From contig CM024766.1 of the NCBI GenBank assembly GCA_014218235.1, forward strand, positions 65,709,207 to 65,773,206: 64,000 bases of DNA, read 5' to 3'. Below, piece after piece: positions 46,272 through 58,423 of the stretch. Numbering within the stretch: position 1 is the stretch's first letter; each line of letters starts with the position of its first letter. Position numbers and translations under genes: made by a program. This DNA is from Colocasia esculenta (lineage: Eukaryota; Streptophyta; Magnoliopsida; Alismatales; Araceae). The notes under the pieces were generated by a model. It worked only from the letters and a program-made list of their open reading frames with translations. It made no database searches and was not told where the DNA came from.

Positions 46272-49200
46272 GTGTTCATGCTCGGGTTTTGTTCGATACG
46301 GGTGCTATCCACTCGTTCATTTCCAAGCGTTTTGCTAGGCAGTTAGCCTTAGAGTCAGGGATAGAGTCTGAGGATTTAGAAGTCCCTTTGTCTGTGCACA
46401 CACCTGCAGGTACGGTATCGACTAGGAAGTGTATTCCGTCTTTACCAGTGTGCATTGAGGATAGAGTCCTAGAAGGGTGTTTCTTTTTGCTAAAGATGAA
46501 GGACTACGATGCTATTCTTGGTCTGGATTGGCTAGAGGAGCACTATGCGTTAGTAGATTGTCGTGGGAAGAAGATCATTTTTTGCATTCCTGGTGAAGAT
46601 GAATTTTCTCATCCTTTGCCAAGAAACTTGGCAGGGAAGTTTGTCATCTCTGCCATGAGGGTGATGAGAATGGTGAACAAGGGTTGTGACGCTTTTCTTG
46701 CCAGTGTGGTATTAATACCCAAGGCTGATGAGTCACTTACTCTTGCGGAGATTGATGTAGTGCGGGAGTTTCCAGATATTTTTCCTGATGATTTATCTGG
46801 ATTGCCACCGGCTAAAGAGATAGAGTTCACTTTAGAGTTGCTTCCAGGTACCTCTCCTATCTCGAAGGCACCTTATCGGATGGCACCTGCAGAATTAACA
46901 GAGCTAACAAAGCAGTTGAAGGATTTGTTAGATAAGAGATTTATTCGCCCTAGAGTTTCCCCTTGGGGCGCACCTGTCTTATTCATGAAGAAGAAGGATG
47001 GGTCACTTAGGTTATGCATCAATTATAGGAAGCTAAACTAAGTGACGGTGAAGAACAGGTATCCCTTACCTCAGATTGATGATTTGTTTGACCAGCTGCA
47101 AGATGCATCAGTCTTTTCTAAGATTGATTTGCGGTCTGGTTATCATCAGTTGAGGATTAGGAGTGAGGATGTGTCCAAGACGGCTTTTAGAACCCGTTAT
47201 GGACATTATGAGTTTTTGGTCCTTCCTTTTGGTCTGACCAACGCCCCTACAACGTTCATGGATCTCATGAACAGGGTGTTTAGACCGTATCTAGATAGTT
47301 TTGTGGTAGTTTTCATTGATGATGTGCTGGTCTACTGTCTGGATAAGGCCACACACCATTAGCATTTGAGGATAGTGTTAGAGGTTCTCCGTGAGCACAA
47401 GCTGTATGCCAAATTCAGAAAGTGCGATTTTTGGTTACGCGAGGTTCATTTCCTTGGGCATGTTATCTCCGGTGATGGTGTAGCAGTGGATCCAGCAAAG
47501 GTTCAAGCTGTGATGGATTGGGAGATTCCTAAGACTCCTTCGGAGATTCAGAGTTTTCTTGGTTTGGCGGGTTATTATCGGCGATTCATTGAGGGATTTT
47601 CATCCATCGCCACACCATTGACTCAGCTAACCAGGAAAGGAGTAAACGTTGTCTGGTCTGAGGAGTGTGAGAGTAGTTTTCAATTATTGAAGACTAAACT
47701 CACATCGGCTCCTGTGTTAGTTTTGCCGAGTGGTGTAGAGGGTTTTGCTATCTACACAGATGCATCTCGGATTGGCCTTGGCTGTGTATTGATGCAGCAA
47801 GGAAGGGTAGTAGCGTATGCTTCTCATCAATTGAAGGAGCATGAGCGAAACTATCCGACTCATGATCTTGAGCTTGCGGCAGTGGTTCATGCACTGAAGA
47901 TCTGGAGGCACTATCTTTATGGTGTCAGATTTGAGGTGTTCACTGACCACAAGAGCCTAAAGTATCTTTTCTCCCGAAAGGAATTAAACCTTAGACAGAG
48001 AAGATGGATTGAGTTCCTGAAGGACTATGACTTTGACCTCCAGTATCATCCTGGAAAGGCGAATGTCGTAGCGGATGCCCTTAGTAGGAAGAGGTCGTCT
48101 CTCCAGCAGGATTGGAAGATGTTGGAGGATGCAGCATGTGCGATGACTGAGTTAGAGCCATCATTGTGCCAGGCTTTTGTAGCTCAGTTGTCCATTAGGT
48201 CTTCGGTGTTGGATGAGGTGATCGAGCATCAGAAAGCCGACCCTAGACTCCAAGAGTTAGTGGGCAAGGCGGGCATTTCTCGTGATGAGGATGGGGTGAT
48301 TAAATTCCATCACCGTGTTTGTGTTCCTGACATCGTGGATGTCCGTGAGCGTGTATTAGCCGAAGCTCATAGGTCTAGATTCTCTATTCATCCGGGTAAC
48401 ACTAAGATGTACCAGGATTTGAAGAGATCTTTTTGGTGGTCTGGCATGAAGAGAGATGTAGCAGAATTTGTGTCTAGATGTCTAGTTTGCCAGCAAGTGA
48501 AGGCCGAGCGACAGCGACCATCTAGTCTTATGCAGAAGATGTAGATACCAGTATGGAAGTGGGAAGCTGTCACTATGGATTTTGTTACGGGTTTACCTCG
48601 ATCTAGATGAGGTAATGACTCGATTTGGGTAGTGGTAGATAGATTTTCGAAGACTGCGCATTTCTTACCTATGAAGAAGAAGCAGTCAGTAGAGAGTTTA
48701 GCTAGATTGTATGTTAGTAGTATTATTAGATTGCATGGAGTACCGAAGTCGATCATTTCGGATCAAGACCCGAGATTTACTTCGAGATTATGGAAGGGTC
48801 TTCAAGATGCATTAGGTTTGGAGTTGAAGCTCAGTTCGGCGTTCCATCCCCAGACAGATGGACAGTCCGAGAGGACTATACAGACGCTTGAGGATATGTT
48901 AAGGGCATGTGTTCTGGATTGGAAGGACGATTGGGAGCGCCACTTACCTTTAGTGGAGTTCGCATATAACAACAGTTTTCATGCGAGTATTGGTATGGCT
49001 CCATTTGAGGCTTTGTATGGTAGGCCCTGTAGATCTCCTTTGTGTTGGGAGGAGACAGGCGATAGGCAGTTGATAGGTCCGGAGTTAGTTCAGGAGACTT
49101 CGGATAAGGTTCAGTTGATTAGGAAGAGACTTGTTGCGGCACAGGATAGGCAGAAGAGTTATGCCGAGAACAGGAGGAAGGATTTAGAGTTTGCAATAGG

Positions 49201-49615
49201 TGAGAATGTCTTTTTAAAGATTTCGCCTACTCGTGGTGTAGTTAGATTTGGCAGGCAAGGTAAGTTAAGTCCTAGATTTATTGCCCCGTATGAGATTCTC
49301 AGACGATTGGGCAGCGTGGCATACGAGCTAGCTTTACCCCCAGCGTTAGCTAGCGTTCATCCTATTTTCCACGTTTCTATGCTCAGGAGGTATGTCAGAG
49401 ATCCATCTCATGTTATTAGTCACGAGCCAGTGGAGATCCAGCCAGATCTTTCTTATGTGGAGCAACCAGTAGCTATTCTTGACCGGAAGGTTCAGCATCT
49501 CCGGAACAAGAGCATTGCATCGGTGAAAGTCTTATGGCGCAACTTCTCGCGAGAGGAGGCTACTTGGGAACTTGAGGATGCAATGAAGAAGAAGTATCCT
49601 CAGCTGTTTGAATAG
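46272..49615 (+). pseudogene. Element E pol: protease, RT, RNase H, integrase, chromodomain
   Basis: One frame runs to the natural stop at 49613-49615 with four internal stops: TAA 47039, TAG 47360, TAG 48542, TGA 48608, each a C-to-T step from CAA, CAG, CAG, CGA. Protease: VLFDTGAIHSFIS. RT: YRMAPAELTELTKQLKDLLD, RLCINYRKLN, IDLRSGYHQLRI, catalytic FVVVFIDDVLVY. RNase H: AIYTDASRIGLG, THDLELAAVVHALKIW, VFTDHKSLKYLF, VVADALSRK. Integrase: SIHPGNTKMYQDLKRSFWW, CLVCQQVKAE, MDFVTGLPRS, IISDQDPRFTS, PQTDGQSERTIQTLEDML. Chromodomain: PVAILDRKVQHLRNKSI, VKVLWRNFSREEATWELED, KKYPQLFE. This is the best reference copy for the family in the window. Confidence 0.94.
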
Positions 49616-49647
49616 AGTTGGTCTAACTTCGAGGACGAAGTTTCTTT

Positions 49648-49660
49648 AAGGGGGAGAGGG
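49648..49660 (+). other. Element E polypurine tract
   Basis: AAGGGGGAGAGGG directly before the TGTAAGG that opens the 3' LTR. Confidence 0.9.
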
Positions 49661-52617
49661 TGTAAGGCCCCGTGATTTTTTTTTGTGGTAATTGCTTGTG
49701 TGAATAATTTTATTGTGCGTAGTACTTATTTATAAGTATTACATGAATTAGTGTTATGATAATGTATACATTGTATATATCTATATATCTATATGTGTGT
49801 GGTGTATATAGTTCTGCATGTTTTAAGTCTGTACCGTCAACCAGTTGGCGTCAACATCAGTTGACGTTGACTGTGAATCGACGGCAATATCGATGGACGC
49901 CTATTCTGAATCGACGACTAGAGATGTTGACGTCAATATCCCAGATCAGTTACGTTTTCAGATCTGGAAACGTCTCTGGAAACACAGCCTCTTGTTTTAG
50001 AAACCGACCCCAACGGCTCTATGCCTTACCCAAACACATCTCCAACCCTTGCCCTTATAAAAACACCCTCGTGGGCCGATCTGACTCCTTTTGACTCTTT
50101 GTCAAAAACCATAATATTTTATGTGCGAAATCCCGACCTGGACCTCTGAGATCCGGCGACTGGCGACTTCATCCGGCGTTCTACAATGACTCGAGAGGAG
50201 TCAATACATCCGGGAACGACTTCCCCACACTGGTGTGCTGATGAAATCAACACAGAAACTGGGTAAAGGTGGATTTGAGGACTCTTTGGTTCAGGCCGAG
50301 GAGGGCTTCTTCGACTCAAATCATCGATTGAGAAATTTTCTACAGGCAAGTACCCCATCCACATAATCCCTACATGTGTCTAGTAGGTCCCAGGAATTTT
50401 TACAGATTTTTCCCGTGTCCTGGAACCCCCATTCTCGTCATCTTTTGGGTGTTCAGTCTGTGTTTTTCACAGACAGGAACTTAACGGCGGGATCCCTTGC
50501 CGTTAAGATCCTGAGCTGGCGGCACCCTATGTCGCCGTTAACATGAGTAAACGGCCATACCTTTGCCGTTGAGTTCTTCAGGCAAGAGCAGTGGACTGTC
50601 TGCCTTTGTAAGCTATATTTTTTAGATTTCTGCGCATGAGGATATATGGTAGATTTTATATGTTATGTAATATGTGTAGTGGAGCATGTTGTGTAAATTC
50701 TATGAAATTTCGTATAGTGTATTAATTATTAAAAATTTTGAAATACATGTTAAACAGATTCTGAATATTGTAAATTATTGTTTATGTTATCCTTGTGGAA
50801 TTTAAGTGTCAAAATTTTTGTGGTGCTTAAATCGATGTTAGAGCATGTTGTTAAAATTTGGAAATTTTCTGATGACTATGTAAATTTATATATTTTCCGA
50901 ACTAAATACAGTGAACATGTTTTATTAGTGTAGAAATTCAGATAAATAATGTAAAAACTAAAATTCTTAGAAATTGACATATGCTTAAAAATGTCATTTT
51001 TCATGTATAGAATGAATTTTGAGTCCAAATAATGATATTCCATTCTAGTTTGACTATTTTAATCTTATGTAATACCACTGTTAGAATTTTCAGAAACTGT
51101 GTGTAACTCAGAAAAATGCGAAATATGGTATGCATGATGATTAACCTCTAATAGATTTTTGTTTAAAATTTTGTAATGAAATGATGACAGTGACTATATA
51201 TTCCGGTTTCATATGACTTATTGATAGAATAAAACATGTTAATGTGGTAGATATAAAAAAATCTGAAATTTTCAGCATGATTAGATTTATTTTGAAAATT
51301 TTAAATTCTAAAAATAGTAGTGCCATGCTAGGTAATACTGAAGTATGTGAAAATGTGAACATAGTATAAATATGATAAATGGTGTATTAAGTGTGTGTTA
51401 AAAGTTTGGAAAATGTGTAATTGTGCCAATGGGTGACACTGCTACCTTAGAGGGCTGTGGAACTGTACTGTGGTAAAGTCCCCACAGGAAAGTTCAAAGT
51501 GTGTGATGTCCCACGGGCATTGGGATTAAATCCTGGAGGCGAACAAGTATCGCTGGTTAGGATGGAGAGTGCTTCTCCCGATTCTGCGCAGTAACTAAGA
51601 TTTATCACTGAAATGCCTAGGTGATAGATATGTGATGTGATTAGTGTGTGTCCTTCTAAAAGGTGGTTTGGGCTATGTGTCACGGCATTTAATAAATGTG
51701 AACTTGTGTTTAAGTGGAAGTGAATGTGTAAATTGTGAAATTGTGTAAGTGATCATGTATTAGTATGAATTCTTGTGACAGCATGTAAATTAATAACTCC
51801 TTAAATGATTATAATATGTACTTAGCAAAACAGCAAATTTTTTCAATAGTATAAATGTGTTATCCATATGAAAATGCTTTTAGAATCCATGTTAGAATCG
51901 TCTCTTATTTATGTGTACAAACTCCATGTTTAAAATGACTAATGTTTAGCTTGTAAGTGTGTGAATGTGGCTAAATGGGTTTAGTTTAATATATTGAAAA
52001 GTGTGTAGGAAGCATGTGATAGGTTTTAAGTTATTGAAAATTTTGTATAAGACAATTTCCATGTGTAACCTGTGTAGAAATTATGTTTAGGTTTTTTACT
52101 TTAGTTAATTGTGGAATCCATGTTTATATGTTATTGTGTAGTATAAAAATGTGGAAGTTATGTGATGCATGTAAGTTTAGTGTGTTTGGTGTTACTTGTT
52201 GAGTTCTTTTGAACTCATTCTTGCTTCGGCGTACAGGTGCAGAGATTACTACTTCTTCCGAGGAGATCGTTAGGAGCGACTCGGAGCGGGAGTAGGAGAC
52301 CTTGTTTAGATTCAGCATTGCATTTTCATTTTCATAAGTATGTATAAAGACTCTGCGTAGTCTTATGTGGACATTTTATTTATTTTATTTCTAAATTATG
52401 AAAGGTTGGTTTGTTTTCTTCTATATGGACTGTGAATAGAATGTGGATGATGGAATAAGAGTTACTTTTCAGTCATATTCAATTCCGCTGTTATATGAAT
52501 GTATTTATGTATATTCCAGCCTATCATATAATTGTTGAGTAAATGTCCCACTGTAGCGGCGTTCATTATATCGATGGGGGTTGGTATAACCGTACCGGTA
52601 CAAAGAGGGTCGTTACA
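49661..52617 (+). repeat. Element E 3' LTR
   Basis: 2957 bp, near-identical to 41955-44917. It retains TATA (50055-50062) and hairpin (52200-52217). Its donor-like site reads CTACAG|GCAAGT at 50346, so the GT has mutated to GC relative to the 5' copy. Confidence 0.95.
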
Positions 52618-52622
52618 GAAGT

Positions 52623-54478
52623 AGCCCTCCTAGCTTCTGATGCTCTACTTTTATTTGCTGACAAACTGAACACCTTGCAATAAATTCTGCTATTTCCCTT
52701 TTCATATGTGGCCACCAAAACTGATTTTTCAAATCTTGATACATTTTAGTACCACCAGGGTGAATGGTGTACCTGGATTTATGTGCTTCCTCTAGAACTC
52801 TTTGCTTTACTTCTGCTTCCGCTAGTACATATAACCTGCCTCTGAGCCTAACTATGCAATTATCATCAATTGTGGCACCTTCCATTTTAACAATTTTTGC
52901 CAAATTCACATATGTTCTCTGAGCTTCAATAATTTGCCAATATAAGGATGGTTCAATAGCACTACTAGCTAGCACTGCTCGCCGCCAACTGCTTGGAACA
53001 TATAATGAATTTTCTATTATTACTTCATACAATTTCCATTCCTTAATCATCATATGACTCATATATGTTTTTTTGCTTAATGCATCAGCTACAACATTTG
53101 CTTTACCTGGATGGTAAGCCAGACTAAAATCATAATCTTTCAAATATTCTACCCACCTATGCTGACGGAGGTTTAAATCCTTCTGAGAGAAAATATATTT
53201 CAAACTTTTGTGATCTGTGAAAATTTCAAACCTCTCTCCATAAAGGTAATGTCTCCACATCTTCAAAGCAAAAATAGCCACTGCTAATTCCAGATCATGC
53301 ATTGGGTAGTTCTCCTCTGCTGGCTTCAACTGCCTGGATGCATAAGCTATAATCTTTCCATGTTGCATCAATACTGCTCCAAGACCTCTTCTAGACACAT
53401 CTGTGTACACTACAAAACCACCACTGCCTGCTGGTAATGTCAATATCGGTGCTGTTGTAAGCCTTTTCTTCAACTCCATAAAACTTTTCTGACAATCACT
53501 TGACCATACAAAAGGTACATCCTTCCTGGTTAATCTAGTCATCGGTGCTGCGATCTTGTAAAAATCCTGTATAAAACGCCTATAATAACTTGCTAGACCC
53601 AAAAAACTCCTGATCTCTGTAATTGTCTTCGGCGCTTCCCATTTCATAACTGCCTCAACTTTGGCTAGATCAACTGCAACTCCTTCTACTGAGATAACAT
53701 GACCCAAAAATTGAATTTCCTTCAACCAAAACTCACATTTGCTAAATTTAGCATACAACTGATTATCCCGCAAAGTCTGCAAAGTAATCCTCAAGTGTGT
53801 TGCATGCTCCTCTTCTGAAGCTGAATATATTAGTATATCATCTATGAAAACCATAATGAACTGATCCAGATATGGATGAAAAATTATGTTCATCAAATTC
53901 AAGAACGCTGCTGGTGCATTGATTAGCCCAAATGGCATAACCACAAACTCGTAATGTCCATACCTGGTCCTGAATGCTGTTTTATCAATGTCTTCTTCTT
54001 TAATCCTTAACTGATGATATCTAGACCTCAAATCAATCTTGGAAAACACTTTAGCTGATTGAATCTAATCAAACAAATCATCAATTCTTGGCAGTGGATA
54101 TTTATTCTTTATAGTTACATCATTCAGCTTCTGATAATCGATACACATTTGGAAACTTCCATCTTTCTTTCTTACAAATAACACAGAAGCTCCCCATGGT
54201 GAATGACTCGGCCTGATGAAACATTTTTCTAGCAATTCCTGCAACTGTTTCTTTAATTCTTTGAGCTCTCCTGGTGCCATTCTGTACGATGCTTTAGAAA
54301 TTGGCATAGATCCTGACTGCAATTCCACTGTAAAGTCCACTTCCCTATGTGGAGCTAAACCTGGTAAATCATCTGGAAATACATCTGTAAATTCCCTAAC
54401 CACTGGAACTGCTTCTACTGACTTACCAGATTCAACTAAACTCACTGAAGCTAAATAAGCTACACAGCCCGCATTCAA
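52623..54478 (-). pseudogene. Element A reverse transcriptase, RNase H and integrase N-terminus
   Basis: The frame 54478-54065 gives LPGLAPHREVDFTVELQSG, YRMAPGELKELKKQL and MCIDYQKLNDVTIKNKYPL. One stop (TAA, from CAA in LFDQ) separates it from a 478-residue frame with VFSKIDLRSRYHQLRI, catalytic FIMVFIDDILIYSA near 53840, FSKCEFWLKEIQFLGHVIS, RNase H (VVYTDVSRRGLGAVL, MHDLELAVAIFALKMW, IFTDHKSLKYIFS, VVADALSKK) and the integrase zinc domain (YTIHPGGTKMYQDL, ARCSVCQQIKVEHQK). Element E interrupts it just after, in the linker before the integrase core. Confidence 0.92.
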
Positions 54479-54504
54479 TAACTTTCTAGTTCTAAGTGCT
54501 AAAA

Positions 54505-54933
54505 TTATAAACTTGGAAGTGTAAACGGCATACCTTGAAATTCAAATACTGCTTCATTAGGGTGACAAAACTTGACCCTCTTTTTCCTGCAATCAACCAT
54601 TGCTCCATAGGCTTCCAGCCAATCCATACCCAAAATGATGTCATAATCTCTTAACTGTAAAGCATATAATCTAGTAGGCAATTGATTTCCTTGAATCTCA
54701 ATAGAAACCTCATCGATATAGGAAGAAGTGAGCATAGACTCACTAGAAGGAACTTCTACAACTAACTCGCATAACTTCTCTTCTAATGGATGCACCATAG
54801 TATCCAAAAATTCTTCAGAAATAAAAGAATGAGAAGCACCTGGATCAATTAAAACTCTTGCTGAAAATTCATAAATGGGCAATATACCTTCTATCAAATT
54901 AGAAGCCTCTGCCTGGGCTTGGGTGATAGCCAT
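54505..54933 (-). CDS. Element A aspartic protease domain
   Basis: An open frame of 142 residues: MAITQAQAEASNLIEGIL, active site RVLIDPGASHSFISEEF (DPG form), a middle part with HPLEEKLCELVVEVPS, and LRDYDIILGMDWLEAYGAMV, the usual C-terminal protease block. Length and order fit Tekay Gag-Pol protease. It is part of the Gag-Pol polyprotein, so the first Met is not a real start. It is followed by a short gap with a frame change before RT. Confidence 0.85.
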   Translation of the reverse strand: MAITQAQAEASNLIEGILPIYEFSARVLIDPGASHSFISEEFLDTMVHPLEEKLCELVVEVPSSESMLTSSYIDEVSIEIQGNQLPTRLYALQLRDYDIILGMDWLEAYGAMVDCRKKRVKFCHPNEAVFEFQGMPFTLPSL

Positions 54934-56147
54934 AACCCGGCCTCTGCCATGCTGGTGTGGTGCTCCTCTACCTTGTGCTGCTGGCAGCTACTGGGGCTAC
55001 TGTTGTTGTTGTTGCTGTTGCACACCTCTTCCATATCCATACTCCCTTGGATAGGGACAATTGCGAATCAAATGCCTCGGCTGATCACAATTATAACACT
55101 TGTAGCCCGGTGGAATTATTGGCTACCTTACTGTACTCTATTGTGATTCTTCCACCTCTGGCCTGTAGCCTCATCTCTGTTGGAACATCTGCTGGCGACC
55201 TCCTCCTCATCCTCTAAATATCTTTCTTAACTTTGAACCCCACTTTCTAAAGCCCGAGGAATATGACCCCGCCGGTGCTTTTCCTTTACTGATTCCCGAA
55301 GACTGGTGCAGTAGCCGAAAACTACTTGAACCTGTCTTCCCTGACTGACGAGTCTGAACGGACCTCTCTAAAATAGCTGCTCTCTGCGCCACCTCCTCTA
55401 CAGTCTTGCACATAAGTGGTATCACCACATTCTGCAACTCAATTCTCAATCCACGAATAAAATATTCAACCATCATTGCATTATTTGTTACAACATACGG
55501 TGCATACCTACTAAGCGCCATAAACTCATTTGATATTCTAAAACAGAAGAGTTCCCTTGTTGCAAAGTCCGGAATTGTTCCCTTTTAGCTTGCTGAACCT
55601 GTACTGGAAAAAACGTATCATTAAATGTTTCCAAAAACTCCAACCATGAAATGGCATCTTTTGCTCTACCTTCAAAGGTAGTTTGCATCTTCAACCTCCA
55701 CCATTCCTGCGCAAAACCCCATAACTGATAGGTCGCCATAACCACCCTATCTTCTGGTGGACACCTCATAATCACAAAAACCCTTTCTATTTCATGGATC
55801 CAATGCTCAGCTATGTCTGGATTGGGTCCCCCTGTATAAGTAGGTGGCTGCAATCTCAAAAATCTTTCTATCTGCATGGTTGGTTCTTCTGCTGCCCTCA
55901 CTGGTGGTACTGGTGTCACAGGTACCGCAAAAGGTACCTCCACTCCTGGTGGTGGTGGGGGTGGTACAACTGGTACCGGTCCTGCCTCCTCAACAACTAA
56001 AGGCCCTGCTACTGCTGGCTGTGCTAGACCCTGCTGGTCCAACCTTGTTCTTATCTGAGTTATACTCTCCCACAGCCGCTCAATCCACTGATGAGTGGTT
56101 TCCTTCGGATCATCTCCCCCACCTCCCTAGTTTCTTCTGTCAGCCAT
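54934..56147 (-). pseudogene. Element A gag
   Basis: The likely start is ATG 56147 (MADRRN), nine bases after an acceptor-like TTTGTGCAG, but codon 7 is TAG. The frame continues with THQWIERLWESITQIRTRL, a Pro-rich stretch, and the gag domain: MQIERFLRLQPPTYTGG, AEHWIHEIERVFVIM, EWWRLKMQTTFEGRA. A frameshift near 55515 leads to RYAPYVVTNNAMMVEYF and a Ser/Arg-rich basic region to 55207. After more stops a CCHC knuckle CYNCDQPRHLIRNC lies at about 55056-55099, followed by a Gln-rich linker into protease. Confidence 0.88.
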
Positions 56148-56287
56148 CTCAAATTCCTGCACAAACAACATTCCAACCACATGTATACTAACAAATCAAT
56201 ACAAAACTAGGGTCAACTAGCAGCAGTGGACTAGTGTAAAAATCAGGCTATGCAATCTCCTAGTTCCTTTATATTTACACGGACCTT

Positions 56288-56299
56288 GCTCTGATACCA
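56288..56299 (-). other. Element A primer-binding site
   Basis: Minus-strand TGGTATCAGAGC, the initiator methionine tRNA complement, two bases inside the 5' LTR. Confidence 0.92.
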
Positions 56300-56301
56300 A
56301 C

Positions 56302-58418
56302 TGTGACGGACCACGTCGTTCAAACCCGTTAACCTAATAATGAGCTTGATCCGACTCTGCCTCCCCGCGAACAAGCCGAAGCCGAAGCCTCGCCAGGGAT
56401 AACACACACAAGTTCGTGAAAACACACAGGAACACACTGATATATATATATAAGATTCAATATCTCACACATATTTACAATGGATTTACATAGCCAAATT
56501 TGAACAAAAGTCAAACTCAAGTACACAGGCCTGGGGCATACCCCTGAGCACAACAGAAAAGTAAATTACACTGTTGGATGCGTCGTCCCAACATCGTTGC
56601 GACGCGGCTCCGGACTAGAAGACGGGTGAGAAGCCTCCTGCTCTCCCTCACCTAAAAGAAATAAAGGGTGAGCCTCATGAGTCACTGGCTCAGTAGGAAA
56701 ACTCCCCCAAAAGTCACAAACCACAAACACAAGAGAAGCAGGAGTAGAACACATTTATTTATAACTAACAATTCTAACTGAGCATGGAATAATAAACGTG
56801 TTGCTTAAACAATTTTAAGCTAATAACAATAACTAAGCTTAATAAGTAAATGGCAAACCACGCTCAGAAGTACGAGCTAAAGAAGGGTAACGCCAAACAC
56901 GAGTCACGAAGACTGGTTCGTGACACCAGCTACAGACCCGGACAAGCAACACAAGTCTACCTCTTAGCCTCGTAGCCAAGGACGAAAGGTCCAGCTACCG
57001 CTCCACTACACAGACCAACAAACTGTGGAGGCAAACACACACCACAACTGCAGCTCACACAGCTACAGCTCCATGCCTAGCACCTTTAAGGTCTCTGGCC
57101 CGAGCACCCTAAAGTGAGGCACTGGAAAACTAGGACTAGCTAGGGACCAGTATGTCTACTGGTGTCCGTCCCCCAACCAAGAGCGTGCTACAAGCGACTA
57201 AGTACACCCAGAACACACAAGTCGTTGTCCCATTGTCTTCTTTCCATCAGCCGGACGTACTACTCAAGCTACGAAGTGAGGGTGTCCAGGAAGATGACAC
57301 AGACCGAAGCGGTACACAAGTATCGGGACAAGACCCCGAGCACTATGTGCCTGGCTTACAAAGAACCTGGTACCTGACTCGAGAGGTAACCATGGGCGGC
57401 GCCGTATACCCAACTAGCCTCGCACGCACAACCACACAAACTCGGTAATGCCACTTTCCACAAGTGTCGATGCACCGCTTACCAAAGCTTTACACAATAC
57501 GTAATGTTAATCTGATAATTTCACTATCACACAAAACCATAAAGCCCTCGGAACTATTAACGTGACATAGGATACTGTCACCTTCATAATGCGACACCCT
57601 GACAGGCAGCGTTCAGAAGCAGAACGCGACGGGTAGGCCTGTCGCGTTCAGAACACGATAGGAAGGTCCGTCGCCTTCACAGACAGGAACCCTAACCTGG
57701 ATTACCATCTCCGGATCTCCCACACAAACCATGTAAAATAGTGTAAAAATCCATTTTTCATGCTCCATTCATTACTGTAGCATGGTATCTATCATTTTTA
57801 ACACAAATAACAACCTACAGATGCATCACATGCCATCTACAATGTAAAACATGGCGAATTCCCCTACCTTCATGAAGAACGCGAAGAATGATAATCACCC
57901 AGCATTTCCCCTGCTCCGTGAGACGTCCTCGCGGCGAGAACACGCCAAAAATGACCCAAAATCGCCAAATTGCCAAGAAATCTGTAAAACTTCCTCCTCC
58001 TGGCCGAATAGAGCTTGTTGAAGCTCTGTTTGGCCGACCTTCTCATAAACACTTCGGAGATGAGAACGCGACGCACCCTCCCGTCACGACAAGAATGCGA
58101 TGTAGGTGGTTGTTGCCTTCCCATTGCGGACGTCAGTAAATCCGCCCTTACGCGCGACACGTGGTAGACATGCAGACGAAGCCCCTCAGGCGTCGGCAAC
58201 CTGAACGTGACACCCAGGACCATCGCGTTCAAAACGCGATGCCAGGCTCTGTCGCGTTCACAAACAGAGAGCCAGTAAGCACTTTGGGCCTAACCTGCTG
58301 GCCCACAAAGCCTCACAATCCTGCACAAACACCTGTAACACACGACATTGGCCGCACACCAGCCACCACAACCAGTAAGCGAGGATTCACAAGGATCCAA
58401 AAAATGCGCGACGTTACA
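56302..58418 (-). repeat. Element A 5' LTR
   Basis: 2117 bp, complete. GGGGCATACCCC at 56533-56544; hairpin TGAGCC/GGCTCA at 56669-56692; acceptor-like TTTTAG|GTGAGG ending at 56652 (minus); donor-like GAAG|GTAGGGG at 57867; CpG-rich clusters at 57575-57680 and 58065-58270. Confidence 0.93.
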
Positions 58419-58423
58419 ACACT

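Larger units (their letters stand above)
41955..52617 (+). mobile_element. Element E: near-complete plus-strand Tekay chromovirus
   Basis: LTR ends TGTAAGGCCC...TCGTTACA, flanked by GAAGT at 41950-41954 and 52618-52622. 5' LTR 41955-44917, primer-binding site, gag, pol with chromodomain, polypurine tract, 3' LTR 49661-52617. The LTRs differ at only a small share of positions in rows compared by eye, so this is one of the youngest insertions here. Coding is spoiled by a few stops and one frame break. Confidence 0.95.
22527..58418 (-). mobile_element. Element A: minus-strand Tekay-like chromovirus with nested insertions
   Basis: LTR ends TGTGACGGAC...ACGTTACA, flanked by ACACT at 22522-22526 and 58419-58423. 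On the minus strand: 5' LTR 58418-56302, primer-binding site, gag, protease, RT/RNase H, integrase, chromodomain, 3' LTR. Element B (23979-40076) sits in the 3' LTR and element E (41955-52617) in integrase. Removing both leaves about 9 kb. No clear polypurine tract precedes the 3' LTR (40762-40800). Confidence 0.92.
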
